This document shows positions 33,052 to 38,690 of a stretch of 38,690 nt of DNA, piece after piece (the first letter of the stretch is position 1; each line of letters starts with the position of its first letter). The notes under the pieces were generated by a model. That model was given only the letters and a program-made list of their open reading frames with translations. It was not told the origin of the DNA and made no database searches. The translations under genes were made by a program, and so were the position numbers. Source of the DNA: Segetibacter sp. (GTDB lineage Bacteria > Bacteroidota > Bacteroidia > Chitinophagales > Chitinophagaceae); assembly GCA_021154405.1 (NCBI GenBank), contig JAJKIP010000216.1:1-38690 (forward strand). Reading direction: 5' to 3'.

Positions 33052-34233
33052 TTATTCTTCGAGCAGGTTCATATCTTCCGGCAATCCAAGATCAATGGTA
33101 TTCTGACCAGCTATCCCTTCAATTGATCCACGGATATGGGCGGCACTCAGTAATACTTTTTCCAATTGCTTCTCTCTTGATTTCCACAAACGCTCCATGG
33201 CTTCCCGTTCTTTCTGAATTGATAATTTCATGCTGGCAAATCCTTCCCGGATCGCTTTCCATTGTTCAGAGAATTCATTGCTTAATAAATAATCATAGAG
33301 TAATTGCATTTTATCACCACGATTATCATTTGTCTTTGCAGCGGCATTAACCTTTATCACTCCATCTCTCAATAAGGCTGCCATAGGTTTTACTTCTGAA
33401 AATGAGCAGATCCATACGCCATCCTTCAGCCCAAAACAGTCCATATCTTTTGGCATGGTGCGGGTCACAATGACTGCAATGTCGGCACCATTTGCACGCA
33501 TATCAGATTTAAGCTTTTCGATCCAGTCGGATCCCCAGGCAGTAGCCCGTTTACTTTCATAGATGATCTTGCCACATTCCTGTCCAAAATTGTTCCGAAC
33601 GGTTTGAATGCAATCAGCTCCTCTTTTACCTTTGCCCACTTCAGTAATAAGATCAAATGGAAAGGCCAGGCGAAGCATTTCTTCAAGGGCCAGTTCCTGC
33701 ACTTCACCCTGTAACTGGGAAGAACCCTGGTCTGCTTTTCTACGCATTTCCTCTGCCAGTTTTTTCTGGTCATCCAGCTGCTTTTCCAATTCCTTCATAC
33801 GGAATTGGTATTCTGTCTCGCGCGCAGCAACTTTTTGTTCTTCGATCTTGCGAATATCTTCAGCCAGTTTCTCGCGATCGCGCTGTAATTGTTTTTGAAC
33901 AGTGAGATCAATTTCTGCTTCACGATTCTTCAATTCCATTTCCTTGCGGAGATAGTCAGCTTCTTTCTGCCGGGCATCTTTCAGCTTTTCCTGGTTTTCC
34001 TTCTGCTCCTGCAGCAGCAGGTTTAATTTATTCTCATAATCGGAGGCGATCCTTTTACGGGTGCTCTCTTCGATCTGTTGCTGCTGCTTCATTTTCTGGT
34101 CATCGAATTCCTTCTCTTTCTTTTTCTTCCAGTCTTCCATCTGGGAACGAAGCTCTTTTTGAATCTCGTCCCGGATCGTGTCTGTAGGTTCAAACTCGTG
34201 GCCACAATTTGGACATTTGATATTTTCAGTCAT
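33052..34233 (-). CDS. DUF2130 protein: zinc-finger-like start, long coiled coil, PD-(D/E)XK-like core
   Basis: A 393-residue cytoplasmic protein of the DUF2130 family. It begins with a single CPNCGHEF knuckle (C7, C10). Residues about 20-175 are a continuous, highly charged coiled coil. The conserved domain (about 178-370) contains GADCIQ (D207) followed by KIIYESKRA (E226, K228), which fits the D...ExK active-site pattern of the PD-(D/E)XK nuclease superfamily, with E184/E185 on the preceding helix as a possible fourth residue. The family is widespread, its function poorly known. The upstream gene on the same strand encodes a HARE-HTH-like protein with an SSB-type tail, so a DNA-related role is plausible. 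Nuclease activity is inference. Confidence 0.85.
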   Translation of the reverse strand: MTENIKCPNCGHEFEPTDTIRDEIQKELRSQMEDWKKKKEKEFDDQKMKQQQQIEESTRKRIASDYENKLNLLLQEQKENQEKLKDARQKEADYLRKEMELKNREAEIDLTVQKQLQRDREKLAEDIRKIEEQKVAARETEYQFRMKELEKQLDDQKKLAEEMRRKADQGSSQLQGEVQELALEEMLRLAFPFDLITEVGKGKRGADCIQTVRNNFGQECGKIIYESKRATAWGSDWIEKLKSDMRANGADIAVIVTRTMPKDMDCFGLKDGVWICSFSEVKPMAALLRDGVIKVNAAAKTNDNRGDKMQLLYDYLLSNEFSEQWKAIREGFASMKLSIQKEREAMERLWKSREKQLEKVLLSAAHIRGSIEGIAGQNTIDLGLPEDMNLLEE

Positions 34234-34518
34234 AAATTTTTTTATAAATCTTCAAACTTGAATCTTGATTTACCATCCAGATTGTTAAAGTGATCAATCC
34301 GTTCATTTTTTATTAGCTTTTAATTCCACATTTAGGAAGGGCCTTGTTTATCTTAAAACTTAATTGTAAATTTAGAATCGGTTCAGGAGGTAAGAGATTG
34401 GCAAGGGTTTGAGCCTCGCAGCGCACTAAATCAGAGTGATAGTCCACAGGACCCAACTCTTACCATCCATCTCCGATTTGATAATGCCTGGTATGCCGCT
34501 AACATAGTTTGGCAAATA

Positions 34519-35022
34519 TCAAAAAGGTAAATCGTCGACCCCAATTGATGTTCCATAAGATTGAGTATCGTTCGATATATAATTATCTTTTCCGGGCAAG
34601 GAATATTCAAATTCTCCACGCGTTCCTTGTTTTTTTTCGAATTCTTCTCCAGCTTTTACACTGAGTGTTGAGGATACGCTAGCGATAGCTCTTTTTCTAT
34701 CGGCGATAAATTCAGGTTCATATTCTGTAAGTATATCTACAATTTCCCTAGTTGAAACTGGTCGGTTTACTTGCTCCATAGCAAATGTGATTTTTCTCAC
34801 CCATGGCCACTTGTCATCGTACACATCTGCATTCGCAAGAGGGGTAATTTCGGTGGCACCTTCCGTACGTTCTGCTTGTCTCAGCTGCATAATGATGGCA
34901 CTAATCTCTTTTACCTCCTTTTCAAGCATATTTATTTGTGCTTTAAGGAACTTTTGCCTCTCCACATAGAACAGGACTAAATCCTTTACATGGCCATCCT
35001 TTATTTGGATATTAACAGGCAT
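34519..35022 (-). CDS. Coiled-coil / HARE-HTH-like protein with SSB-type C-terminal tip
   Basis: A 167-residue protein with no name I can give. Residues 12-50 form a coiled coil. Residues about 73-142 (PWVRKITFAMEQVNRPVSTREIVD, then a second helix pair RKRAIASVSSTLSV and a wing RGEFEYSL, each within this span) resemble the HARE-HTH or related winged-helix domain found with restriction enzymes and chromatin factors. A polar, probably disordered linker (143-160) leads to the last residues VDDLPF, ending DDLPF. That tip is the protein-interaction peptide at the end of bacterial single-stranded DNA-binding proteins, but no OB fold is present. The start ATG is preceded by TATTTTCG, one base off the -7 consensus. 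It lies 285 bp upstream of the DUF2130 gene. Function is unknown. Confidence 0.75.
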   Translation of the reverse strand: MPVNIQIKDGHVKDLVLFYVERQKFLKAQINMLEKEVKEISAIIMQLRQAERTEGATEITPLANADVYDDKWPWVRKITFAMEQVNRPVSTREIVDILTEYEPEFIADRKRAIASVSSTLSVKAGEEFEKKQGTRGEFEYSLPGKDNYISNDTQSYGTSIGVDDLPF

Positions 35023-35491
35023 TGTGACATTGTTTATACGAAAATAGGGGAATATTAGTAAACTTTTTTATGGAACTCTAAAAAAACATCTATTTCTTGA
35101 AGTACTTTTATTTCTAGCATGTCTAGGAGGTCTAAAATATGTCATTATTCTGTCATTTAAGGTTAGATTTATGATTTAAATAGAAGGTATATTTGGAATT
35201 TACAAAAACTACATTTCAAATAGCATAAAAAGCTTATGTAATTTTGTTCTTGAGCTAATAGAATATCCTGACTAATTTCTTGACACAAAACGGGTTACTG
35301 GAAGAACTGGCTCATTGTTTTAATTCCAAATCTAAAGATCATAACTTCCCATAGTTTATATTATCCCGGAGAGATTACCGGGAACTGATCTTGCACCCTA
35401 TTTCCTGAATCAGGTTCATTAACCGGCTCGGGACCAACGGTTCAAAATTTACTTACATAATTTTCTAGAACTTTTTGCTATGCGAAAACGA
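35023..35491. other. Gene-free, mostly AT-rich stretch with a cluster of small hairpins
   Basis: No gene of credible length was found. A word TATATTTG (35188-35195) matches the -7 promoter consensus on the plus strand, without a good TTTG at -33. A relatively GC-rich patch at 35369-35441 holds three successive hairpins: CCCGG / CCGGG, CCTGA / TCAGG with a one-base loop, and AACCG / CGGTT. It could be a structured RNA, but it matches no riboswitch I can name. The minus-strand promoter of the HARE-HTH-like gene should lie near 35039-35070. Confidence 0.35.
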
Positions 35492-35674
35492 TTATCGTTG
35501 CGCATGGCCGTCAGGCTCCTGGCTGTTCAACGTGCCTTGTTGGTTCAACCTTTGTTTTGCTATCATCCAGTCACCGCGGCCCCGTTGATCTCCAATGATC
35601 CCCCTGGCTGCTAATACAGATAGGTATGCATTCCGCAGCCAGGATAAACCAAACAAGGTCATCATAATCGCCAA
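35492..35674 (-). pseudogene. Possible C-terminal remnant of a glycosyltransferase 2-type gene
   Basis: A 60-codon minus-strand frame. Residues LSWLRNAYLSVLAARGIIG followed by GRGDWMIAKQRLNQQG resemble the cytoplasmic end of Bacteroidota family 2 glycosyltransferases, where a hydrophobic helix leads to a short G-x-x-x-W-x-x-x-x-R segment. A stop codon immediately precedes the frame and no catalytic domain is present, so if the resemblance is real this is a fragment. A chance open frame in decaying DNA is a serious alternative. Confidence 0.2.
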
Positions 35675-35683
35675 TTACATACC

Positions 35684-36077
35684 GGAAAATTTAATCAGTC
35701 AGATAAACCAAAAACCATCGTTAAATCATTGCTGGACGTGATGAATAAGGAGGTTAAGGCCATTGCTGCAGACGAGATTACAGATCATTATGACGATCAT
35801 GAGTTAGCATTGCTTTATCTAAAAGCAGGCGACCTCGATAGGGCGCTGGAACATGCGATGCATGAATATAAATGCCATTTAAAGAATATTGATGTAAATG
35901 AGAATGTTGCCTTGGTGTATTATAAGAGGGGAGAAGGAGAAGGCAGTGAAGTACCTGGAGGAGGCGCTGAATAAGGAATCGCAGACCCCGAATTTATTGC
36001 ACAGGGCTGAATTGATTTACGCGATGGTTGGGCATACCGAAAAGGCCAGAGAGATCACAAAAAAAAGGATACAATAA
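35684..36077 (+). pseudogene. TPR-repeat protein fragment disrupted by a frameshift
   Basis: Two adjacent frames together read as a TPR protein. The first ends ALLYLKAGDLDRALEHAM ... VNENVALVYYKR, and the second continues EKEKAVKYLEEALNK and LIYAMVGHTEKAREITKKR before a TAA at 36075-36077. They join at a G4 run (35928-35931); removing one G restores a single frame. Frame one without correction ends at 35974 in a low-complexity tail. Coding character extends upstream to about 35684, but the first ATG is at 35741, so the N-terminus is also lost. It is therefore probably a 5'-truncated, frameshifted relic rather than a sequencing error alone. Confidence 0.55.
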
Positions 36078-36090
36078 GGCATGGAATGAA

Positions 36091-36123
36091 TTTGGAAGAA
36101 TAGCGGTAGTTGTAATACTTTTA
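36091..36123 (+). promoter_or_regulatory. Candidate promoter for the DUF6314 gene
   Basis: TTTG at 36091-36094, a 21-bp spacer, then TACTTTTA at 36116-36123, one base off the TAnnTTTG consensus. The start codon follows 19 bp later at 36142. Spacing and position fit, though the final base of the -7 box differs. Confidence 0.45.
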
Positions 36124-36141
36124 GCCGGAATTGTATGAAGA

Positions 36142-36597
36142 ATGGCAATTGAGTTAATTAATTATTTCGAAGGGAATTGGTCTTTTACCAGGGAAATCAA
36201 AACAAACAAGGATAAGTTATTTGCTATCGCGGAGGGAAGGGTATCCTTTTCAAAAGATTCAAAGCCGGATTGCCTGTTTTACAGTGAAGATGGAAAACTT
36301 GACCTGAAAGAAAGCAGGACAAACAACCTGTTTTATAAAAACTATATTTTCCATTTTTTTAAAGATCATATAAGCGTTTATCTTTCCGGAGGTGCTAAGG
36401 CTGAACAGCTTTACCAGGAATACAGCTACAAAGAAAATAAGTTAATCCCAATTGCTGAGCACGCCTGTAACCGGGATCTTTACAATAGTGAATACCAGAT
36501 TAAAGATGAGGATCAGTTTACGCTGGTCACAAAAATAGGCGGTCCTCAAAAGGATTTTCTAATAAAGACAATCTTTAATCGAATTAAGACTGGATAA
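36142..36597 (+). CDS. DUF6314 family protein
   Basis: A 151-residue soluble protein that matches the DUF6314 pattern: an early GNWSFTREI, an AEGRVSF strand, LFYSEDGKLDL, a YKNYIFHFF segment, HACNRDLYNSEY with the family's H-x-C-x-x-D-x-Y, and a closing GGPQKDFLIKTIFNRI. The pattern suggests a small beta-barrel of lipocalin/THAP4-like type that could bind a small hydrophobic ligand; this is inference from strand layout. It lies after the decayed region, has its own likely promoter and is followed directly by a hairpin. No functional partner is evident. Confidence 0.75.
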   Translation: MAIELINYFEGNWSFTREIKTNKDKLFAIAEGRVSFSKDSKPDCLFYSEDGKLDLKESRTNNLFYKNYIFHFFKDHISVYLSGGAKAEQLYQEYSYKENKLIPIAEHACNRDLYNSEYQIKDEDQFTLVTKIGGPQKDFLIKTIFNRIKTG

Positions 36598-36618
36598 AAG
36601 GCTGCATAACGCAGTCTT
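36598..36618 (+). terminator. Hairpin after the DUF6314 gene
   Basis: AAGGCTGC (36598-36605) pairs with GCAGTCTT (36611-36618), including one G-T wobble, around the loop ATAAC. The sequence continues TTGCCTTTT, an interrupted T-tract. The hairpin begins on the base after the stop codon. It is a moderate terminator candidate. Confidence 0.5.
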
Positions 36619-36676
36619 TGCCTTTTAACGCTCCCTCGTTAAATTGCAAATAAAACTACCTCCGGCGGCTTATACA

Positions 36677-37156
36677 ATGGCAGATTTCAAAAACATATTT
36701 CTAAGGAATAAAGCAACCATACTTTATAGCATCAGTCTTGCTTTTCTGCTGTTCCTTCTCAAATGGCTGGAGCTCCGGTTTATAATATTCGACCATTCAT
36801 TCGAGATCTACATCGGCTTTATCGCGATCATTTTTACCGGTTTAGGCATATGGCTGGCCCTGAAATTATCAAAACCAAAAATCAAGACTGTAGTGGTGGA
36901 GAAGGAAGTGATCGTTACCCGGAATGAGAATTTTGTGCTGAATACCTTAATGGTCTCGGAACTTGAACTAAGCAGGCGGGAGCTGGAAATATTGGGATTA
37001 CTGGCCCAGGGGCATAGCAATCAGGAAATTGCTGAAAAACTTTTCGTTTCGCTAAGCACTGTAAAAACACACCTTCAAAACCTTTTTCTAAAGTTGGACG
37101 TGAAAAGACGGACGCAGGCGATAGAAAAAGCAAAAAGGTTAAGTCTCATCCCCTAA
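36677..37156 (+). CDS. Membrane-tethered LuxR-type HTH transcriptional regulator
   Basis: A 159-residue protein starting at [12 protein letters not shown]; an upstream in-frame TTG (36644) would add eleven unlikely residues. Two transmembrane helices occupy about 12-30 ([17 protein letters not shown]) and 42-62 ([19 protein letters not shown]), then a short basic and valine-rich linker. The C-terminal LuxR/GerE domain (about 95-155) contains [21 protein letters not shown] (in two parts), the recognition helix [13 protein letters not shown] and [11 protein letters not shown]. It has no receiver or sensor domain. It is followed after 106 bp by a DUF4199 membrane protein, a pairing I have seen in other Bacteroidota. 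It probably senses a membrane state or partner. Confidence 0.85.
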   Translation: MADFKNIFLRNKATILYSISLAFLLFLLKWLELRFIIFDHSFEIYIGFIAIIFTGLGIWLALKLSKPKIKTVVVEKEVIVTRNENFVLNTLMVSELELSRRELEILGLLAQGHSNQEIAEKLFVSLSTVKTHLQNLFLKLDVKRRTQAIEKAKRLSLIP

Positions 37157-37262
37157 AAGCTCATCCTTTTGTATGAAAATACGCTGACTTCCAGAAAAAT
37201 GGCCGAAAGTATGACTGCAAAATGCTGTGCAACAGACACATTTGCACTATAAAATTTTAAAA

Positions 37263-37793
37263 ATGCAAAGGAATATTATTGTCTACGGACTCATATCAGG
37301 CGTTCTGATTTCCGTTTTTATGCTGGTCTCCATGAACTACGCAAGTCATTGCGAAGGCAACGTTGCTTATGAAACCAGCATGCTGATCGGGTATGCCGCC
37401 ATGCTTATTGCATTTTCTCTGGTGTATGTGGGAGTCCGCAATTATAGAAATAAATACAACGGAGGAGTGATCAGTTTCGGAAAGGCGTTCAAGATTGGGA
37501 TTTTGATGGTTTTAATCGCTTCCACGCTTTATGTGATAGCGTGGATGATCGACTACTTTTTCTTCATGCCTGATTTTATGGATAAATATTCAGCGCATGC
37601 CATCGACAAACTGAAAGCAGAGGGAGCAAGCCAGGTAAAAATAGATAAGGAAACAAAAGAGATGTCAAATATGGTACGAATGTATAAAAAACCGGTATTC
37701 ACTGCCATGTATACTTATGCCGAAATTCTGCCAGTCGGCCTGATAGTGACACTTATCAGTTCATTGATTCTAAAAAGAAAAGCAAAATTATAG
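37263..37793 (+). CDS. DUF4199 integral membrane protein
   Basis: A 176-residue protein starting at MQRNIIVYGLISG; the upstream in-frame extension from 37227 is not conserved in character. Four hydrophobic segments are visible: 5-22, 36-57 (SMLIGYAAMLIAFSLVYVGV), 78-100 (FKIGILMVLIASTLYVIAW) and about 150-168 (ILPVGLIVTLISSLIL). The motif YRNKYNGGVISFGKAFKIG between segments two and three, and the amphipathic, charged region before the last helix, are typical of DUF4199. Function is unknown. Its neighbour is a membrane-bound LuxR-type regulator, with which it could form a signalling pair. Confidence 0.85.
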   Translation: MQRNIIVYGLISGVLISVFMLVSMNYASHCEGNVAYETSMLIGYAAMLIAFSLVYVGVRNYRNKYNGGVISFGKAFKIGILMVLIASTLYVIAWMIDYFFFMPDFMDKYSAHAIDKLKAEGASQVKIDKETKEMSNMVRMYKKPVFTAMYTYAEILPVGLIVTLISSLILKRKAKL

Positions 37794-37815
37794 GGAGTAA
37801 AGGTATAAGGATCCA

Positions 37816-38511
37816 TTATTTTTTCCTGGCAAATACATGTATGCCATAGCAAAGCAATTCCGAAGAACCAGTGTCGCGTTTGCTAAGTCTTCCGAGGATA
37901 ATAATATTGAGATGGATAATTATTTTTTCCAGGATATTCAATTTTCTCCTTGCATATTTCAATGCAACACTTTTGATACGATGGTTTTCCTGGGCTATGT
38001 ATTCGAAATAATTTCCATTTAGCGTCAATTCTTCGATCTCGAAACCATTGCCTGGTAAATGCTTTTCATAGAAGAAACGACTTAATCCTGACGCAAAATG
38101 ATAAGGTGCGAAATGAGTAAGGCTGGCAAAAGGAGCTGTGATCAATAGATACCCGCCGGGCTTTACCAGTCGGCCGAATTCTTTTATCGCTGCAATTGGA
38201 TCCGGAATATGTTCAAAGACTTCGGTACACATGATGGCATCAACAGAAGCATCAGGAAGTGGAATCGATGTAATGTCAGAAACGATATCCAGTTTTGCAT
38301 TATCCCAGGTTCCTGTTTGCAATCCCACATTGCCCTCACCATGGTACTGGCCAAAATCCTGTGAAACATATTTCAGATGAGAACAGAATTTTTTGAACTG
38401 GCATTCGCCGGCGCCTGCATCCAGAAGGGTTAGACCTTCAGGGATTTTTTTCAGGGTTTGTTCAATCCATTTTACGCGTTCCTCTTCGTTCGTTGTGCCG
38501 GCTTTAAACAT
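37816..38511 (-). CDS. Class I SAM-dependent methyltransferase
   Basis: A 231-residue methyltransferase of the Methyltransf_11 type. Motif I is LLDAGAGECQFKKF (about 29-42), followed by the acidic VSQDF, DIVSDITSIPLPD, AIMCTEVFEHIPDP and RLVKPGGYLLITAPF. A variable region (HFAPYHFASGLSRFFYE) follows as in enzymes acting on sugars, lipids or small molecules. A weakly hydrophobic stretch near the end (IIHLNIIILGRL) may touch the membrane. It sits between DUF4199 (convergent, 22-bp gap) and the tRNA-Leu gene, outside the main polysaccharide cluster. Substrate unknown. Confidence 0.85.
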   Translation of the reverse strand: MFKAGTTNEEERVKWIEQTLKKIPEGLTLLDAGAGECQFKKFCSHLKYVSQDFGQYHGEGNVGLQTGTWDNAKLDIVSDITSIPLPDASVDAIMCTEVFEHIPDPIAAIKEFGRLVKPGGYLLITAPFASLTHFAPYHFASGLSRFFYEKHLPGNGFEIEELTLNGNYFEYIAQENHRIKSVALKYARRKLNILEKIIIHLNIIILGRLSKRDTGSSELLCYGIHVFARKK

Positions 38512-38536
38512 GATTTTCGCTCAATAAAATTGGAAG

Positions 38537-38569
38537 AAAAAATGGCTGCAAAAATTTCTTTGCAGCCAT
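38537..38569 (-). terminator. Intrinsic terminator downstream of tRNA-Leu
   Basis: ATGGCTGCAAA (38542-38552) and TTTGCAGCCAT (38559-38569) form a perfect 11-bp stem with a 6-nt loop. On the minus strand this runs into T6 (38542 to 38537) and then CTTCC. It lies 21 bp past the tRNA 3' end and before the methyltransferase start codon, so it should end the tRNA transcript and insulate the next gene. Confidence 0.85.
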
Positions 38570-38590
38570 CTGATTAAGTGTAACTATAAG

Positions 38591-38676
38591 TGCCCCGGAA
38601 CGGAGTTGAACCGTTACGGCCATTGCTGGCCACAGGATTTTAAGTCCTGCGTGTCTACCAATTCCACCACCAGGGC
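38591..38676 (-). tRNA. tRNA-Leu, anticodon UAA
   Basis: An 86-nt class II tRNA read on the minus strand. The acceptor arms GCCCTGG and CCGGGGC pair, with A as discriminator base. The anticodon arm is CAGGA-CTTAAAA-TCCTG, giving U33 and anticodon UAA for Leu (UUA codons). A long variable arm (GGCCAGCAATGGCC) and a T arm with GGTTCAACTCC are present. CCA is not encoded. A strong terminator follows. Confidence 0.97.
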
Positions 38677-38690
38677 GGGTTTGATTCTGC

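Noticed and set aside
35188-35195. TATATTTG as a plus-strand promoter
   Set aside because: No TTTG at 19-21 bp upstream and no intact gene follows for nearly 1 kb; kept only as a remark.
35365-35450. Thiamine pyrophosphate riboswitch on the minus strand
   Set aside because: TGAACCTGAT is present, but the CUGAGA box, GGGGTGC arm and the GCG-AGGGA end are missing, and no thiamine gene lies downstream.
35480-35620. Plus-strand frame starting MRKRLSLRMAVRLL that looks like a signal peptide
   Set aside because: It stops after about 44 codons, has too many arginines in the hydrophobic core and no downstream exported domain; at most a decayed relic.

Overview
The window looks like the chromosome of a member of the Bacteroidota, most likely the Chitinophagaceae. 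The evidence is a type IX secretion C-terminal sorting domain, a UpxY-type NusG paralogue, a bacillithiol gene (bshC), DUF3810, DUF4199 and DUF6314 proteins, promoters of the TTTG / TAnnTTTG type, and the near absence of Shine-Dalgarno sequences. The genus cannot be fixed from the sequence alone. No rRNA, CRISPR array, insertion sequence or phage gene was seen. There is one tRNA.

Positions 1-1128 hold the 3' part of bshC. It converges on an exported M14-peptidase-like protein that follows a WcaJ/WbaP-type initiating sugar-phosphate transferase (2288-3679). A 573-bp spacer separates this from a 1375-residue secreted protein (4253-8380): a DUF4832-like TIM barrel, eight PKD-type repeats and a T9SS sorting domain. 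From 22596 down to 8421 the minus strand carries a Wzx/Wzy-type exopolysaccharide locus. In transcription order it is outer-membrane export lipoprotein, tyrosine autokinase, UpxY antiterminator, flippase, polymerase/ligase, glycosyltransferase, glycosyltransferase, methyltransferase, RmlD-like reductase, glycosyltransferase, Gfo/Idh/MocA oxidoreductase and a TIM-barrel protein. The initiating transferase would load the first sugar, the glycosyltransferases and tailoring enzymes would build the repeat unit, Wzx/Wzy would flip and polymerise it, and Wza/Wzc would export it. A strong hairpin with a T-tract lies between upxY and wzx, which suggests control by antitermination.

Positions 22865-25864 hold a probable transcriptional regulator just upstream of the export genes, then the housekeeping group DUF177/YceD-rpmF-plsX. 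Positions 26027-33020 hold a DUF3810 membrane metalloprotease-like protein, dCTP deaminase, a 4'-phosphopantetheinyl transferase, an exported M48 metalloprotease and two large exported proteins of unknown function that converge on a bidirectional terminator.

Positions 33052-36141 are the most unusual part. A DUF2130 protein (coiled coil plus PD-(D/E)XK-like nuclease core) is preceded by a small coiled-coil/HARE-HTH-like protein that ends in DDLPF, the tip used by single-stranded DNA-binding protein to recruit its partners. Upstream is a gene-poor stretch with a cluster of small hairpins and two decayed gene fragments. The window ends with a DUF6314 protein, a membrane-tethered LuxR-type regulator paired with a DUF4199 protein, a methyltransferase and tRNA-Leu(UAA).
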